Of a DNA stretch of 23,541 nt, positions 7,298-13,865 are shown one piece after another. The stretch comes from Verrucomicrobiota bacterium (lineage in GTDB: Bacteria > Verrucomicrobiota > Verrucomicrobiia > Chthoniobacterales > UBA10450): assembly GCA_003217965.1 (NCBI GenBank), contig QHNB01000090.1:1-23541 (forward strand), in the 5' to 3' direction. A program made the translations under genes and the position numbers. The notes beneath the pieces were generated by a model. The model saw only the letters and a program-made list of their open reading frames with translations, was not told the DNA's origin and searched no databases. How positions within the stretch are numbered: the first letter of the stretch is position 1; every line of letters starts with the position of its first letter.

Positions 7298-8326
7298 ATG
7301 TCCGCCACGTTTTATCAGTCGGAACTCGATCAGCCGCACCCGGGGCGAGCGCGCGCAATTGTCAAAGCGCACCCGCAGGTTCGCCAATTGATGGTGCGAA
7401 ACCCCTATACCGCGTTGATCGCGCTTTCGATTGTCACTCTTCAAACCTCGATTGCGTTTGGAATGGGGCGATTGGGTTTTGGTTTTTGGTGGCTCAGCCT
7501 ATTGATCGCCTATTGCGTGGGAGCCTTCGCCAATCATGCCAACTACGTGATCATTCATGACGCGACCCATAACCTGATCTTGCGCAGTAAGAGCTTAAAC
7601 AAGCTGATTGCGATCCTGGCCGATCTCCCGAATTTGAATCCGGGCGCGATGGGTTTTCGTGTTTATCATTTGCGGCATCACTCGCATCAGGGCGACTATA
7701 GACATGATGCCGATCTGGCTAATCATTGGGAGGCGCGCCTGGTCGGCAATAAATGGTATCGCAAGGCTATTTGGCTGATGCTGTTCCCATTTTTTCAACT
7801 CACGCGGCCCCCACGCTTGAAAGCGATCACCATGTGGGACCGATGGTTCTTCGTGAATTTCGCGTGCGCCGTCGCGTACGATGTAGCGGTTGTTTATTTC
7901 TGCGGCTGGCCAGGATTTCTTTACCTGGCGTTTTCGTTTTTCTTCTCCATTGGGCTGCACCCGGTGGGCGCGCGTTGGATTCAGGAACATTATACGAATG
8001 ATCCTGAACAGGAGACCTACAGTTATTATGGGCCAATCAATCGGCTGGCCCTCAACATGGGTTATCATAATGAGCACCATGATTTGCCATCAATCCCATG
8101 GAACAATTTGCCGAAGCTGCGAGCAGTGGCTCCCGAGTTCTATAACAACCTAAAGTATCATTCCTCCTGGAGCCGACTTTTGTTTGAGTTCATCTTCGAC
8201 AAACAGTACACCCTGTTTTCCCGCATCGAGAGAACGAAGCGGCGGAACGACGAGGCACCTGCGCCCTCGCCGACACACGAGCCGACGACTTCGGTTGCCT
8301 TGAGCGCGGAGACAATTACTTTTTGA
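7298..8326 (+). CDS. Fatty acid desaturase, dihydroceramide delta-4 desaturase (DES1/DEGS) type
   Basis: A 342-residue membrane di-iron desaturase. The three histidine boxes are intact: HDATH (87-91), HLRHHSH (124-130) and HNEHH (257-261). Beyond the generic boxes, the C-terminal part is characteristic of eukaryotic sphingolipid delta-4 desaturases: ETYSYYGPINRLALNMGY then HNEHHDLPSIPWNNLP, followed by EFYNNLKYHSSW. Membrane spans lie around 38-55, 62-80, 157-170 and 185-218. DES1 enzymes add a trans double bond at C4 of dihydroceramide at the membrane, needing O2 and an electron donor; none is encoded nearby. The stop is 3 bp before the start of the hydroxylase, so the two are surely co-transcribed. 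A fatty-acyl or carotenoid substrate cannot be excluded, but the synthase downstream favours a sphingoid base. The ATG has no clear ribosome-binding site. Confidence 0.85.
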   Translation: MSATFYQSELDQPHPGRARAIVKAHPQVRQLMVRNPYTALIALSIVTLQTSIAFGMGRLGFGFWWLSLLIAYCVGAFANHANYVIIHDATHNLILRSKSLNKLIAILADLPNLNPGAMGFRVYHLRHHSHQGDYRHDADLANHWEARLVGNKWYRKAIWLMLFPFFQLTRPPRLKAITMWDRWFFVNFACAVAYDVAVVYFCGWPGFLYLAFSFFFSIGLHPVGARWIQEHYTNDPEQETYSYYGPINRLALNMGYHNEHHDLPSIPWNNLPKLRAVAPEFYNNLKYHSSWSRLLFEFIFDKQYTLFSRIERTKRRNDEAPAPSPTHEPTTSVALSAETITF

Positions 8327-8329
8327 GTT

Positions 8330-8941
8330 ATGATGCGGCTCTACGTCTCAAACAAGAATGAAAGCGTGCCGATGTTCCAAAGCCGTTTCATGGAATTTTT
8401 TTCCCATGTGCATCCGGCCACACCGCTCGTAATTTACCTTCCTGTGATCGCCTACTTTCTTTATCAGGCGCTCTGGCAGAAGAGCTTGTCGCCTCTTTTT
8501 GTCACCGGGCTGTTTGCATTCGGCATTCTAATCTGGACGCTGCTGGAATACGTCATTCATCGATGCGTCTTCCATTATGAACCGAAGAGTCGTTCCGGGA
8601 AATTCCTGCACTTCATGGTCCATGGCGTTCATCACGATTACCCAAATGACGCCAGCCGGCTGGTGATGCCGCCAGTCGTGAGCATCCCGTTAGCACTGTT
8701 ATTCTATTTACTGATCACGATAACGTTTGGGCGAGTTGCGCCGGCGATTTTTGCCGGCTTGGTCTTTGGTTACGTGTCCTACGATGCGATCCATTATGCG
8801 GTACACCATTTCCCGATGAAACGCGGTATCTGGCTACGGCTGAAACAATATCATTTTCGTCATCATTATCATGACGATCACGTTGGCTTTGGAGTCAGTT
8901 CGCCCCTTTGGGATTACGTTTTTCGAACCACACGAAAATAA
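8330..8941 (+). CDS. Fatty acid hydroxylase, Scs7/FA2H type (sterol desaturase superfamily)
   Basis: A 203-residue di-iron membrane hydroxylase. Histidine clusters in order: H77/H82 (EYVIHRCVFH), H94/H98/H101/H102 (HFMVHGVHHDYPND), H155/H159/H160 (HYAVHH) and H175/H178/H179 (HFRHH). The segments VHHDYPNDASRLVMPP and HVGFGVSSPLWD are signatures of the yeast Scs7 / mammalian FA2H group, which 2-hydroxylates the N-acyl chain of ceramide. There is no N-terminal cytochrome b5 domain, as usual in bacterial members. Four membrane segments are visible (about 31-47, 54-72, 114-131, 136-152). It starts 3 bp after the desaturase stop. Its exact target could also be a free fatty acyl chain. A 252-bp gap follows before the synthase. 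Confidence 0.85.
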   Translation: MMRLYVSNKNESVPMFQSRFMEFFSHVHPATPLVIYLPVIAYFLYQALWQKSLSPLFVTGLFAFGILIWTLLEYVIHRCVFHYEPKSRSGKFLHFMVHGVHHDYPNDASRLVMPPVVSIPLALLFYLLITITFGRVAPAIFAGLVFGYVSYDAIHYAVHHFPMKRGIWLRLKQYHFRHHYHDDHVGFGVSSPLWDYVFRTTRK

Positions 8942-8994
8942 AAATTAGACGACTGTCAGATATCGTCTTACGGCGGTAACGACGGATAAAAACC

Positions 8995-9022
8995 TTGTCG
9001 GGACCCGCTCCACCGTTACAAT
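8995..9022 (+). promoter_or_regulatory. Predicted sigma-70 promoter for the synthase operon
   Basis: TTGTCG (8995-9000) and TACAAT (9017-9022) are separated by 16 bp. The -10 box matches the consensus at five of six positions and the -35 at four. It lies in the 252-bp gap after the hydroxylase and would start transcription near 9030, ahead of the possible leader ORF at 9069 and the synthase at 9194. It is a sequence match only. Confidence 0.35.
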
Positions 9023-9068
9023 GGTTGCCCCGATATGGCAGCCGAACTGTCGGAGCCGCCATAAGGAA

Positions 9069-9197
9069 ATGACTGATTATCGATCAATATTTAACGGCAC
9101 GTTTTGGGGGATGATTGATGGGCTAAATTCCGCCAGGGCGTCTCTTGTGACCCGGCCCAAGCCCGGTTCAAACGGATCCAGCGATCTTTCCGTATGA
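9069..9197 (+). CDS. Possible 42-residue leader ORF overlapping the synthase start
   Basis: An ATG at 9069, preceded by AAGGA (9063-9067, very close to the ATG), opens 42 codons: MTDYRSIFNGTFWGMIDG and on, with no resemblance to a known family. Its TGA (9195-9197) overlaps the ATG of the synthase as ATGA, which is typical of translational coupling. It has no transmembrane segment and no acyl-carrier-protein DSL motif. It could be a real small protein, a leader peptide or chance. The overlap and the position just after a predicted promoter are the only support. Confidence 0.3.
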   Translation: MTDYRSIFNGTFWGMIDGLNSARASLVTRPKPGSNGSSDLSV

Positions 9198-10444
9198 ACG
9201 AGGACCCAGCAAAACTCAGCCTTAGCAATTTCCTCGCGGGCGAGACCGACGATCCTCTTCAGGCTCCGCCAAGTTTCACCAATTGGATGCGAGTTGGCGC
9301 GTGGGCGGCGAATCTGTATGAGCCAGAACTGGTGGCCACCGCTGACGCCCGCACCATCATTAGTTATGGTGGCCAGCCAAAATCGGTCATTAATCTCTGC
9401 TCCTACAATTATCTTGGCCTTGCCAATCACCCCGAGGTAATTGCGGCGGCGCACGAAGCGCTCAGGACCCATGGACTGGGAGCATGCGGTTCACCGATGC
9501 TTTCAGGCATGACCGACTTGCATCGAGAACTTGAACGCCGTGTGGCGCAATTTTTACAACGTGAAGACGCCATGATTTTTAACAGCGGATTCGGCGGCGC
9601 CCTCGGCACGATTGCCGGTCTCCTGCGCAAGACCGACGTGGCAATCCTCGATAATCGTTCGCACCTCAGTCTGCGCGATGGCGCGGTGCTTTCGCGTTGC
9701 CGCACTGAAAAATTCGAACATAACGATCCAGCCTCACTCGACACCGCTCTGGCACGACAACAAGGCCGGCGTCAGTTGGTTATTGTCGAAGGGATTTATT
9801 CGATGGAGGGCGACTTTGGGAATCTGCCAGAATTGCTCGCCGTGGCTGATTCGCATGGCGCGAAGGTTTTTATCGACGAAGCGCACTCCATGCTCGCATG
9901 CGGCGAGCATGGGCGCGGTGCAGCCGAGAGATTTGGAGTCCAGGATCATTTTCCGCTCGTTTACGGGACATTTTCAAAAGCATTTGGTGCGCTGGGTGGA
10001 TTTGTTGCGGGATCAAAGGAAACGCTGCAATACCTGCGTTTCTACGCCCATCCTTACGTCTATTCGTGCGCTCTTCCGCCGGTAGTAATCGCAGCGATTC
10101 TCAAAGCTCTTGAGATCGGGATTCGCAAGCCGGAACTACGAACGCAACTTTGGGAAAACGCCGATTACTTCCACGCGCAATTGGGTGGACTCGGTATCGA
10201 TACAGGGGCATCGACCACCTACATCATGCCGATTGTAATTGGGGATCGGGAACGAATGTATCGGCTCGGTCATGAATTGCGGAGGCGTGGTCTTTGGGTT
10301 GCGCCAGTGGATTATCCGGCCGTGCCACAACATCGGATTTGCTTCCGCGCTTGTGTGACGGCCAAACACACCCGCGCCGATCTCGATGAAGCGCTAAATA
10401 TTCTCGAGGACACCCTGGTTCCAGCTGCGCTGCAAAATGCCTGA
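9194..10444 (+). CDS. Serine palmitoyltransferase-like alpha-oxoamine synthase
   Basis: A 416-residue PLP enzyme of fold type I. SPT joins serine with an acyl thioester to make 3-ketosphinganine, the first step of sphingolipid synthesis, in the cytoplasm. Visible motifs: NLCSYNYLGLANHP (67-80), GACGSPMLSGMTDLHRELE (96-114), the cofactor-stacking H157 (NRSHLS), VEGIYSMEGDFGNLPEL (198-214), D228-EAH, and the PLP lysine K262 in YGTFSKAFGALGGFVAG. The VEGIYSMEG stretch and surrounding residues match eukaryotic and bacterial SPT better than biotin-pathway synthase (BioF) or glycine C-acetyltransferase (Kbl). Those, and CqsA-like autoinducer synthases, remain alternatives. The genomic partners (DES1-type desaturase, FA2H-type hydroxylase, ceramide synthase-like GNAT) support the SPT reading. 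The start is the ATG overlapping the small upstream ORF. The next gene begins 3 bp after the stop. Confidence 0.82.
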   Translation: MNEDPAKLSLSNFLAGETDDPLQAPPSFTNWMRVGAWAANLYEPELVATADARTIISYGGQPKSVINLCSYNYLGLANHPEVIAAAHEALRTHGLGACGSPMLSGMTDLHRELERRVAQFLQREDAMIFNSGFGGALGTIAGLLRKTDVAILDNRSHLSLRDGAVLSRCRTEKFEHNDPASLDTALARQQGRRQLVIVEGIYSMEGDFGNLPELLAVADSHGAKVFIDEAHSMLACGEHGRGAAERFGVQDHFPLVYGTFSKAFGALGGFVAGSKETLQYLRFYAHPYVYSCALPPVVIAAILKALEIGIRKPELRTQLWENADYFHAQLGGLGIDTGASTTYIMPIVIGDRERMYRLGHELRRRGLWVAPVDYPAVPQHRICFRACVTAKHTRADLDEALNILEDTLVPAALQNA

Positions 10445-10447
10445 GGC

Positions 10448-11392
10448 TTGGCTCGGGATCAGCTTTTAATGCCGGCGCGAATTATTGAGCCGCCTCCCCT
10501 TGCGGAAGCGACTTACAAAGCGCGTGAGGTCGAAGGAGTTCTCGATCTTTACTTCTATCGCAAGCTTGGGTTTTGGCTGGCGCAGTCTTTCGCGCGACTG
10601 AATGTCACGCCGGCGGGAGTCAGTCTGTTTGGCGCTGTGTGCGGCGTGATCGCGGGTCACCTCTATTTCTACCGCAATTTAGCGACCAATATCGTCGGTA
10701 TGGCGTTGCATGTCTTCGCCAACGCGCTCGATAACGCAGATGGGCAGTTGGCCCGCTTAACCCGAACAGAGAGCCGGGAAGGCCGTGTTATCGACAGTCT
10801 GGCCGATCATCTCATCTTCTTAAGCATCTATGTGCATCTGACGTGGCGTTGTTCGATTGAAGGCGCATCACCGCTTGTTTGGCTTTTGGGGGTGACTGCC
10901 GGAATAAGTCACGGTTTGCAGGGCGCCGCCGCCGATTATTATCGGACAACTTACCTTTATTTTGTGAAGGGTGGATTACCGGCGGATTTGGATTCCTCCG
11001 TGATCTTGCGCTCAAGTTATCGAAGACTCCGTTGGCGTGATCAGGCGTGGCCCAAGCTTTTGCTTGCGCTCTATTTAAACTTCACCCGGCAACAGGAAAT
11101 GCTCTCTCCCCAGCTAAACAGATTGCGAGAAGGATCGAATCAATTATTTCCTCATCAGATTCCGGAATGGTTTCGAACGCGATATCGAATTTCTGCCAGG
11201 CCAATGTTCAAGCTGTGGGGATTGTTAATGACAAATACTCGGATGCTCCTTTTGTTTATCTTTTTATTTCTTGGTCAACCCATTTGGTACTTCTGGGTTG
11301 AAGTGACCATTCTAAACGCGCTTCTCATCTACCTGATTCATCGCCAGGAAACCATGTCGCAATCGCTGACCGAATTGGCGACGACACGTTAG
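10448..11392 (+). CDS. CDP-alcohol phosphotransferase (canonical motif)
   Basis: A 314-residue integral membrane protein. The full family motif is intact: D95-xx-D98-G99-xx-A102-R103, then G112-xxx-D116-xxx-D120. These residues bind the divalent cations and the CDP group. The family transfers a phospho-alcohol from a CDP-activated donor to a lipid or polyol (for example phosphatidylinositol, phosphatidylserine or ceramide phosphoinositol synthesis). About six hydrophobic segments are seen, with C-terminal ones at 252-268 and 272-292. Which alcohol is used cannot be read. Between a sphingoid-base synthase and a ceramide synthase-like protein, a ceramide head-group role is plausible. The start could be the TTG at 10448, 3 bp after the synthase stop, or the ATG at 10469; both leave the domain whole. 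Confidence 0.85.
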   Translation: MARDQLLMPARIIEPPPLAEATYKAREVEGVLDLYFYRKLGFWLAQSFARLNVTPAGVSLFGAVCGVIAGHLYFYRNLATNIVGMALHVFANALDNADGQLARLTRTESREGRVIDSLADHLIFLSIYVHLTWRCSIEGASPLVWLLGVTAGISHGLQGAAADYYRTTYLYFVKGGLPADLDSSVILRSSYRRLRWRDQAWPKLLLALYLNFTRQQEMLSPQLNRLREGSNQLFPHQIPEWFRTRYRISARPMFKLWGLLMTNTRMLLLFIFLFLGQPIWYFWVEVTILNALLIYLIHRQETMSQSLTELATTR

Positions 11393-11406
11393 AAGATCTC
11401 TCGTTC

Positions 11407-12543
11407 GTGTCGCAAATTGAGGTTTCGCAAGTGCATTCACGCTCGGACCGGAATGCCTTTATTCGGTTTCCTTGGCGTATTTACGAAAACGACCCTGCCT
11501 GGGTGCCGCCGCTGATCATCGAGCGCAAAGCCTTTTTCGATCGCAAGTCCCACCCTTTTTACGGACACGGTGACGCGGCATTATTCCTGGCAAGACGGAA
11601 TGGCGAAGTAGTCGGCCGGATCATGGCTAGCGACGATCCAAACTATAACGCGACCCATCAGTCCAACGTCGGCTGTTTTGGCCAGTTTGAATGCGTCGAT
11701 AATCACAGTGTCGCGGCGGCGCTTTTCAGTGCCGCGGAAGATTGGCTTCGGCGCAAAGGACGGCTCGAAATAATAGGGCCAATCGATTACTCGACTAACT
11801 ACGTATGCGGGCTATTGATCGACGGTTTTCAATATCCACCGACTATTCTGACAGCTCACAACCCGCCTTATTACTCCAAGCTCATCGAAAGGTCTGGTTT
11901 CAGAAAGACAATGGATTTTTACGCGTGGTGGTTCGATAACGCCACCAAAGCTGCAGAGCGACTGCGCAAATTGGCGGCGAGATGGCAATCGCGGATGGGG
12001 TTTACAATCCGACCCGGCAACCTGCAGGACTTGCCAGCGGAAAGTGCACGACTGCGAAGGATCTACAATGAGGCTTGGCGAGACAACTGGGGTTACGTGC
12101 CTTTTACCGAGGCCGAGTTCGCGCACCTGACCAATGAAATGAAACCGCTACTACGTCCTGAATTGACCGCCATCGCGGAGGTTAATGGCGAAGAGGTCGG
12201 TTTCATTATTGCCCTGCCGGATATCAATGTTGCACTCCAGAAAATCAACGGACGCCTGACCCGTTGCGGTCTCCCGATCGGCCTGATCAGGCTTTTGTAT
12301 GAGAAACAAAAGCTGAGAAAAGCAAGGCTCATTGCAATGGGAGTGCGCCCGGAATTTCGTCGGCGGGGCGTGGCCGAGATGTTGGTGTTGCGAATTATTG
12401 AAGAGGGAATGTTTAAACTGGGATTTACGTCTGAGCTCAGTATGACGCTGGAAAACAACATATTGATCAATCGTTTTCTCGAAGCGATTGGTGCTTCCAG
12501 ATACAAGACTTACCGGATTTACCGCAAACTGTTGCCCTGTTAA
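11407..12543 (+). CDS. GNAT acyltransferase of the YghO / bacterial ceramide synthase-like family
   Basis: A 378-residue protein with two GNAT-like halves. The N-terminal part has FIRFPWRIYENDPAWVPPL (18-36), FYGHGDAALFLARRNGEVVG (51-70) and NVGCFGQFEC (87-96), features I associate with the YghO-like family that includes the bacterial ceramide synthase bCerS. The C-terminal half carries the acyl-CoA loop, MGVRPEFRRRGVAEML (311-325) with R318-xx-G321-x-A323, and LENNILINRFLEAIGA (348-363). bCerS attaches a fatty acyl group to sphinganine or 3-ketosphinganine without resemblance to eukaryotic ceramide synthases. Position directly after the SPT-like and CDP-alcohol genes (14-bp gap) supports this. 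The assignment to bCerS function rather than generic YghO-like protein is inference. The start is the GTG at 11407. Confidence 0.7.
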   Translation: MSQIEVSQVHSRSDRNAFIRFPWRIYENDPAWVPPLIIERKAFFDRKSHPFYGHGDAALFLARRNGEVVGRIMASDDPNYNATHQSNVGCFGQFECVDNHSVAAALFSAAEDWLRRKGRLEIIGPIDYSTNYVCGLLIDGFQYPPTILTAHNPPYYSKLIERSGFRKTMDFYAWWFDNATKAAERLRKLAARWQSRMGFTIRPGNLQDLPAESARLRRIYNEAWRDNWGYVPFTEAEFAHLTNEMKPLLRPELTAIAEVNGEEVGFIIALPDINVALQKINGRLTRCGLPIGLIRLLYEKQKLRKARLIAMGVRPEFRRRGVAEMLVLRIIEEGMFKLGFTSELSMTLENNILINRFLEAIGASRYKTYRIYRKLLPC

Positions 12544-12574
12544 CAACGACTGCCAAATAAATCCGGTCGCGGGG

Positions 12575-12591
12575 GCTCCGTAAAACGGAGC
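12575..12591 (+). terminator. Hairpin terminator between convergent genes
   Basis: GCTCCGT (12575-12581), loop AAA, ACGGAGC (12585-12591), then TTT. This is a 7-bp perfect stem in the 55-bp gap between the stop of the GNAT gene (plus) and the stop of the radical SAM gene (minus). It probably ends the plus-strand operon and may work on both strands, although the T-tract is short. Confidence 0.6.
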
Positions 12592-12598
12592 TTTCGCC

Positions 12599-13618
12599 CT
12601 ACTGGGCGGCCGTCAGATCACGAATGCGCTTGGGACCACCGCCGCTCAGCCTTGACACGCGAGCCGCCAGCCTGCTCGCCACTTCCCGGCCCAAGTACTG
12701 CGCCGGATGGTTCACAGCGAGCGATGTCTCCAAGGTGCAATAAACACCGCACCTCGCCTGGCAACTCTTCTTTTCATTATAGCTTAGCAAATCTTCCCTT
12801 GTGATCTCGAGAATGTTCCTCTCGGTTCGCACCTGACTGCAGAGCCAGAACTTACCGGTGGATGAGACGAAGAAGTATTTGTAGCCCGCGACGCAGGTCC
12901 ATTCGACCGGTTCCCGCCGCAACATCTTTTTTTGGTAAGCGAGAAGGTTCCAGCTGGTGTGAATCTTCTCTCCACTGCGCTTCAGTTTCTCCTGCTGTTC
13001 GACAAAGCGGAACAGCGGCTCGCTCGCATTTGGATCGCGTAAGGACCGGTCGTGCACGAGATCGTCGTGCACCGCGCGCGCATGAACCGGGATGCCCAAG
13101 TCGAGACAAGTGTCCACCACCTGTCCCATCTCATCGAGGGTCTCTTTGAAAAGGACGCCACTGACGTTCAGCTTGATCTTGGAATCTTTGAACCAGTCAA
13201 GCTTGTGCAGGATTGACTTCATCGACTTGCGTGTGCTCGCGATCGGCGTCATCCGATCCACGGAAATTTGCAGTTCATCGAGGCCCGCCCCTTCAAGGTC
13301 CGCGAGGAGCTGGCGATTCAGGAGAAACCCATTTGTGGACATGCTCACTTTGCAAAAGCCGAGGGATTTCGCGTAACGCACCACCTCCACAATATCCGGA
13401 TGCTTGAGCGGTTCGCCCCCCTGTAAGCCGAGACGGGCCACGCCGAGTTTCCGAATGTGGTCCATCCACTTCTGGAGATCGGCCACTGCCGGATGCGGAA
13501 TCGAGTTGTTAAACTCGTTGCAATAATGGCAATCCAGGTTGCACTGTTCGGTCACATACAGGTGTGCAGCCCAGGGTTTCGTGTCGAAAACCCGAAAGGC
13601 CTGGTGGAGATCGAACAT
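12599..13618 (-). CDS. Radical SAM protein with C-terminal SPASM-like cysteine region (copy 1)
   Basis: A 339-residue protein. The radical SAM cluster motif is C26-xxx-C30-xx-C33 (EQCNLDCHYCNEF). GGEPLKHPD follows, then MSTNGFLLN and LDELQISVD. The C-terminal region has further cysteines (WTCVAGYKYFF, FWLCSQ, then a close group SCQARCGVYC), as in SPASM/twitch domains that bind extra Fe-S clusters. Such enzymes modify peptides, sugars, lipids or cofactors by radical chemistry; the substrate is not evident. It is clearly related to the second radical SAM protein at 21778-22740. The start is the ATG at 13618-13616 with GGGGACGA just upstream. It converges on the sphingolipid-type operon and is separated from it by a hairpin. 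Confidence 0.85.
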   Translation of the reverse strand: MFDLHQAFRVFDTKPWAAHLYVTEQCNLDCHYCNEFNNSIPHPAVADLQKWMDHIRKLGVARLGLQGGEPLKHPDIVEVVRYAKSLGFCKVSMSTNGFLLNRQLLADLEGAGLDELQISVDRMTPIASTRKSMKSILHKLDWFKDSKIKLNVSGVLFKETLDEMGQVVDTCLDLGIPVHARAVHDDLVHDRSLRDPNASEPLFRFVEQQEKLKRSGEKIHTSWNLLAYQKKMLRREPVEWTCVAGYKYFFVSSTGKFWLCSQVRTERNILEITREDLLSYNEKKSCQARCGVYCTLETSLAVNHPAQYLGREVASRLAARVSRLSGGGPKRIRDLTAAQ

Positions 13619-13865
13619 TCGTCCCCTATCGCAGTCACGGACGTAATGTCAATCGTGCAGGCTCCAATCCGTTTTAATCTGCAGATCTCAGCCGCAGACG
13701 GCACCAAGGTCCCGCCGCCGGATGGAGATCCTCGAGCGGTCATGGTGATCGGTAACCGCAACCAGAATGTTACTGCATCACAAGCTCGCTGAAAAAGCGC
13801 TGCGACATTACTGTTCGCACGGCGAAAGTGGCCGGGATTGTAAGGTCTGACAGAATCGCCGAGGT

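Noticed and set aside
6925..7560. 211-codon plus-strand frame across the divergent promoter region
   Set aside because: It overlaps the start of the minus-strand membrane gene and the desaturase start in a different frame, and its product has no recognisable domain.
9069..9197. Acyl carrier protein encoded before the synthase
   Set aside because: Sphingolipid loci often carry an ACP, but this frame is too short and lacks the DSL phosphopantetheine motif.
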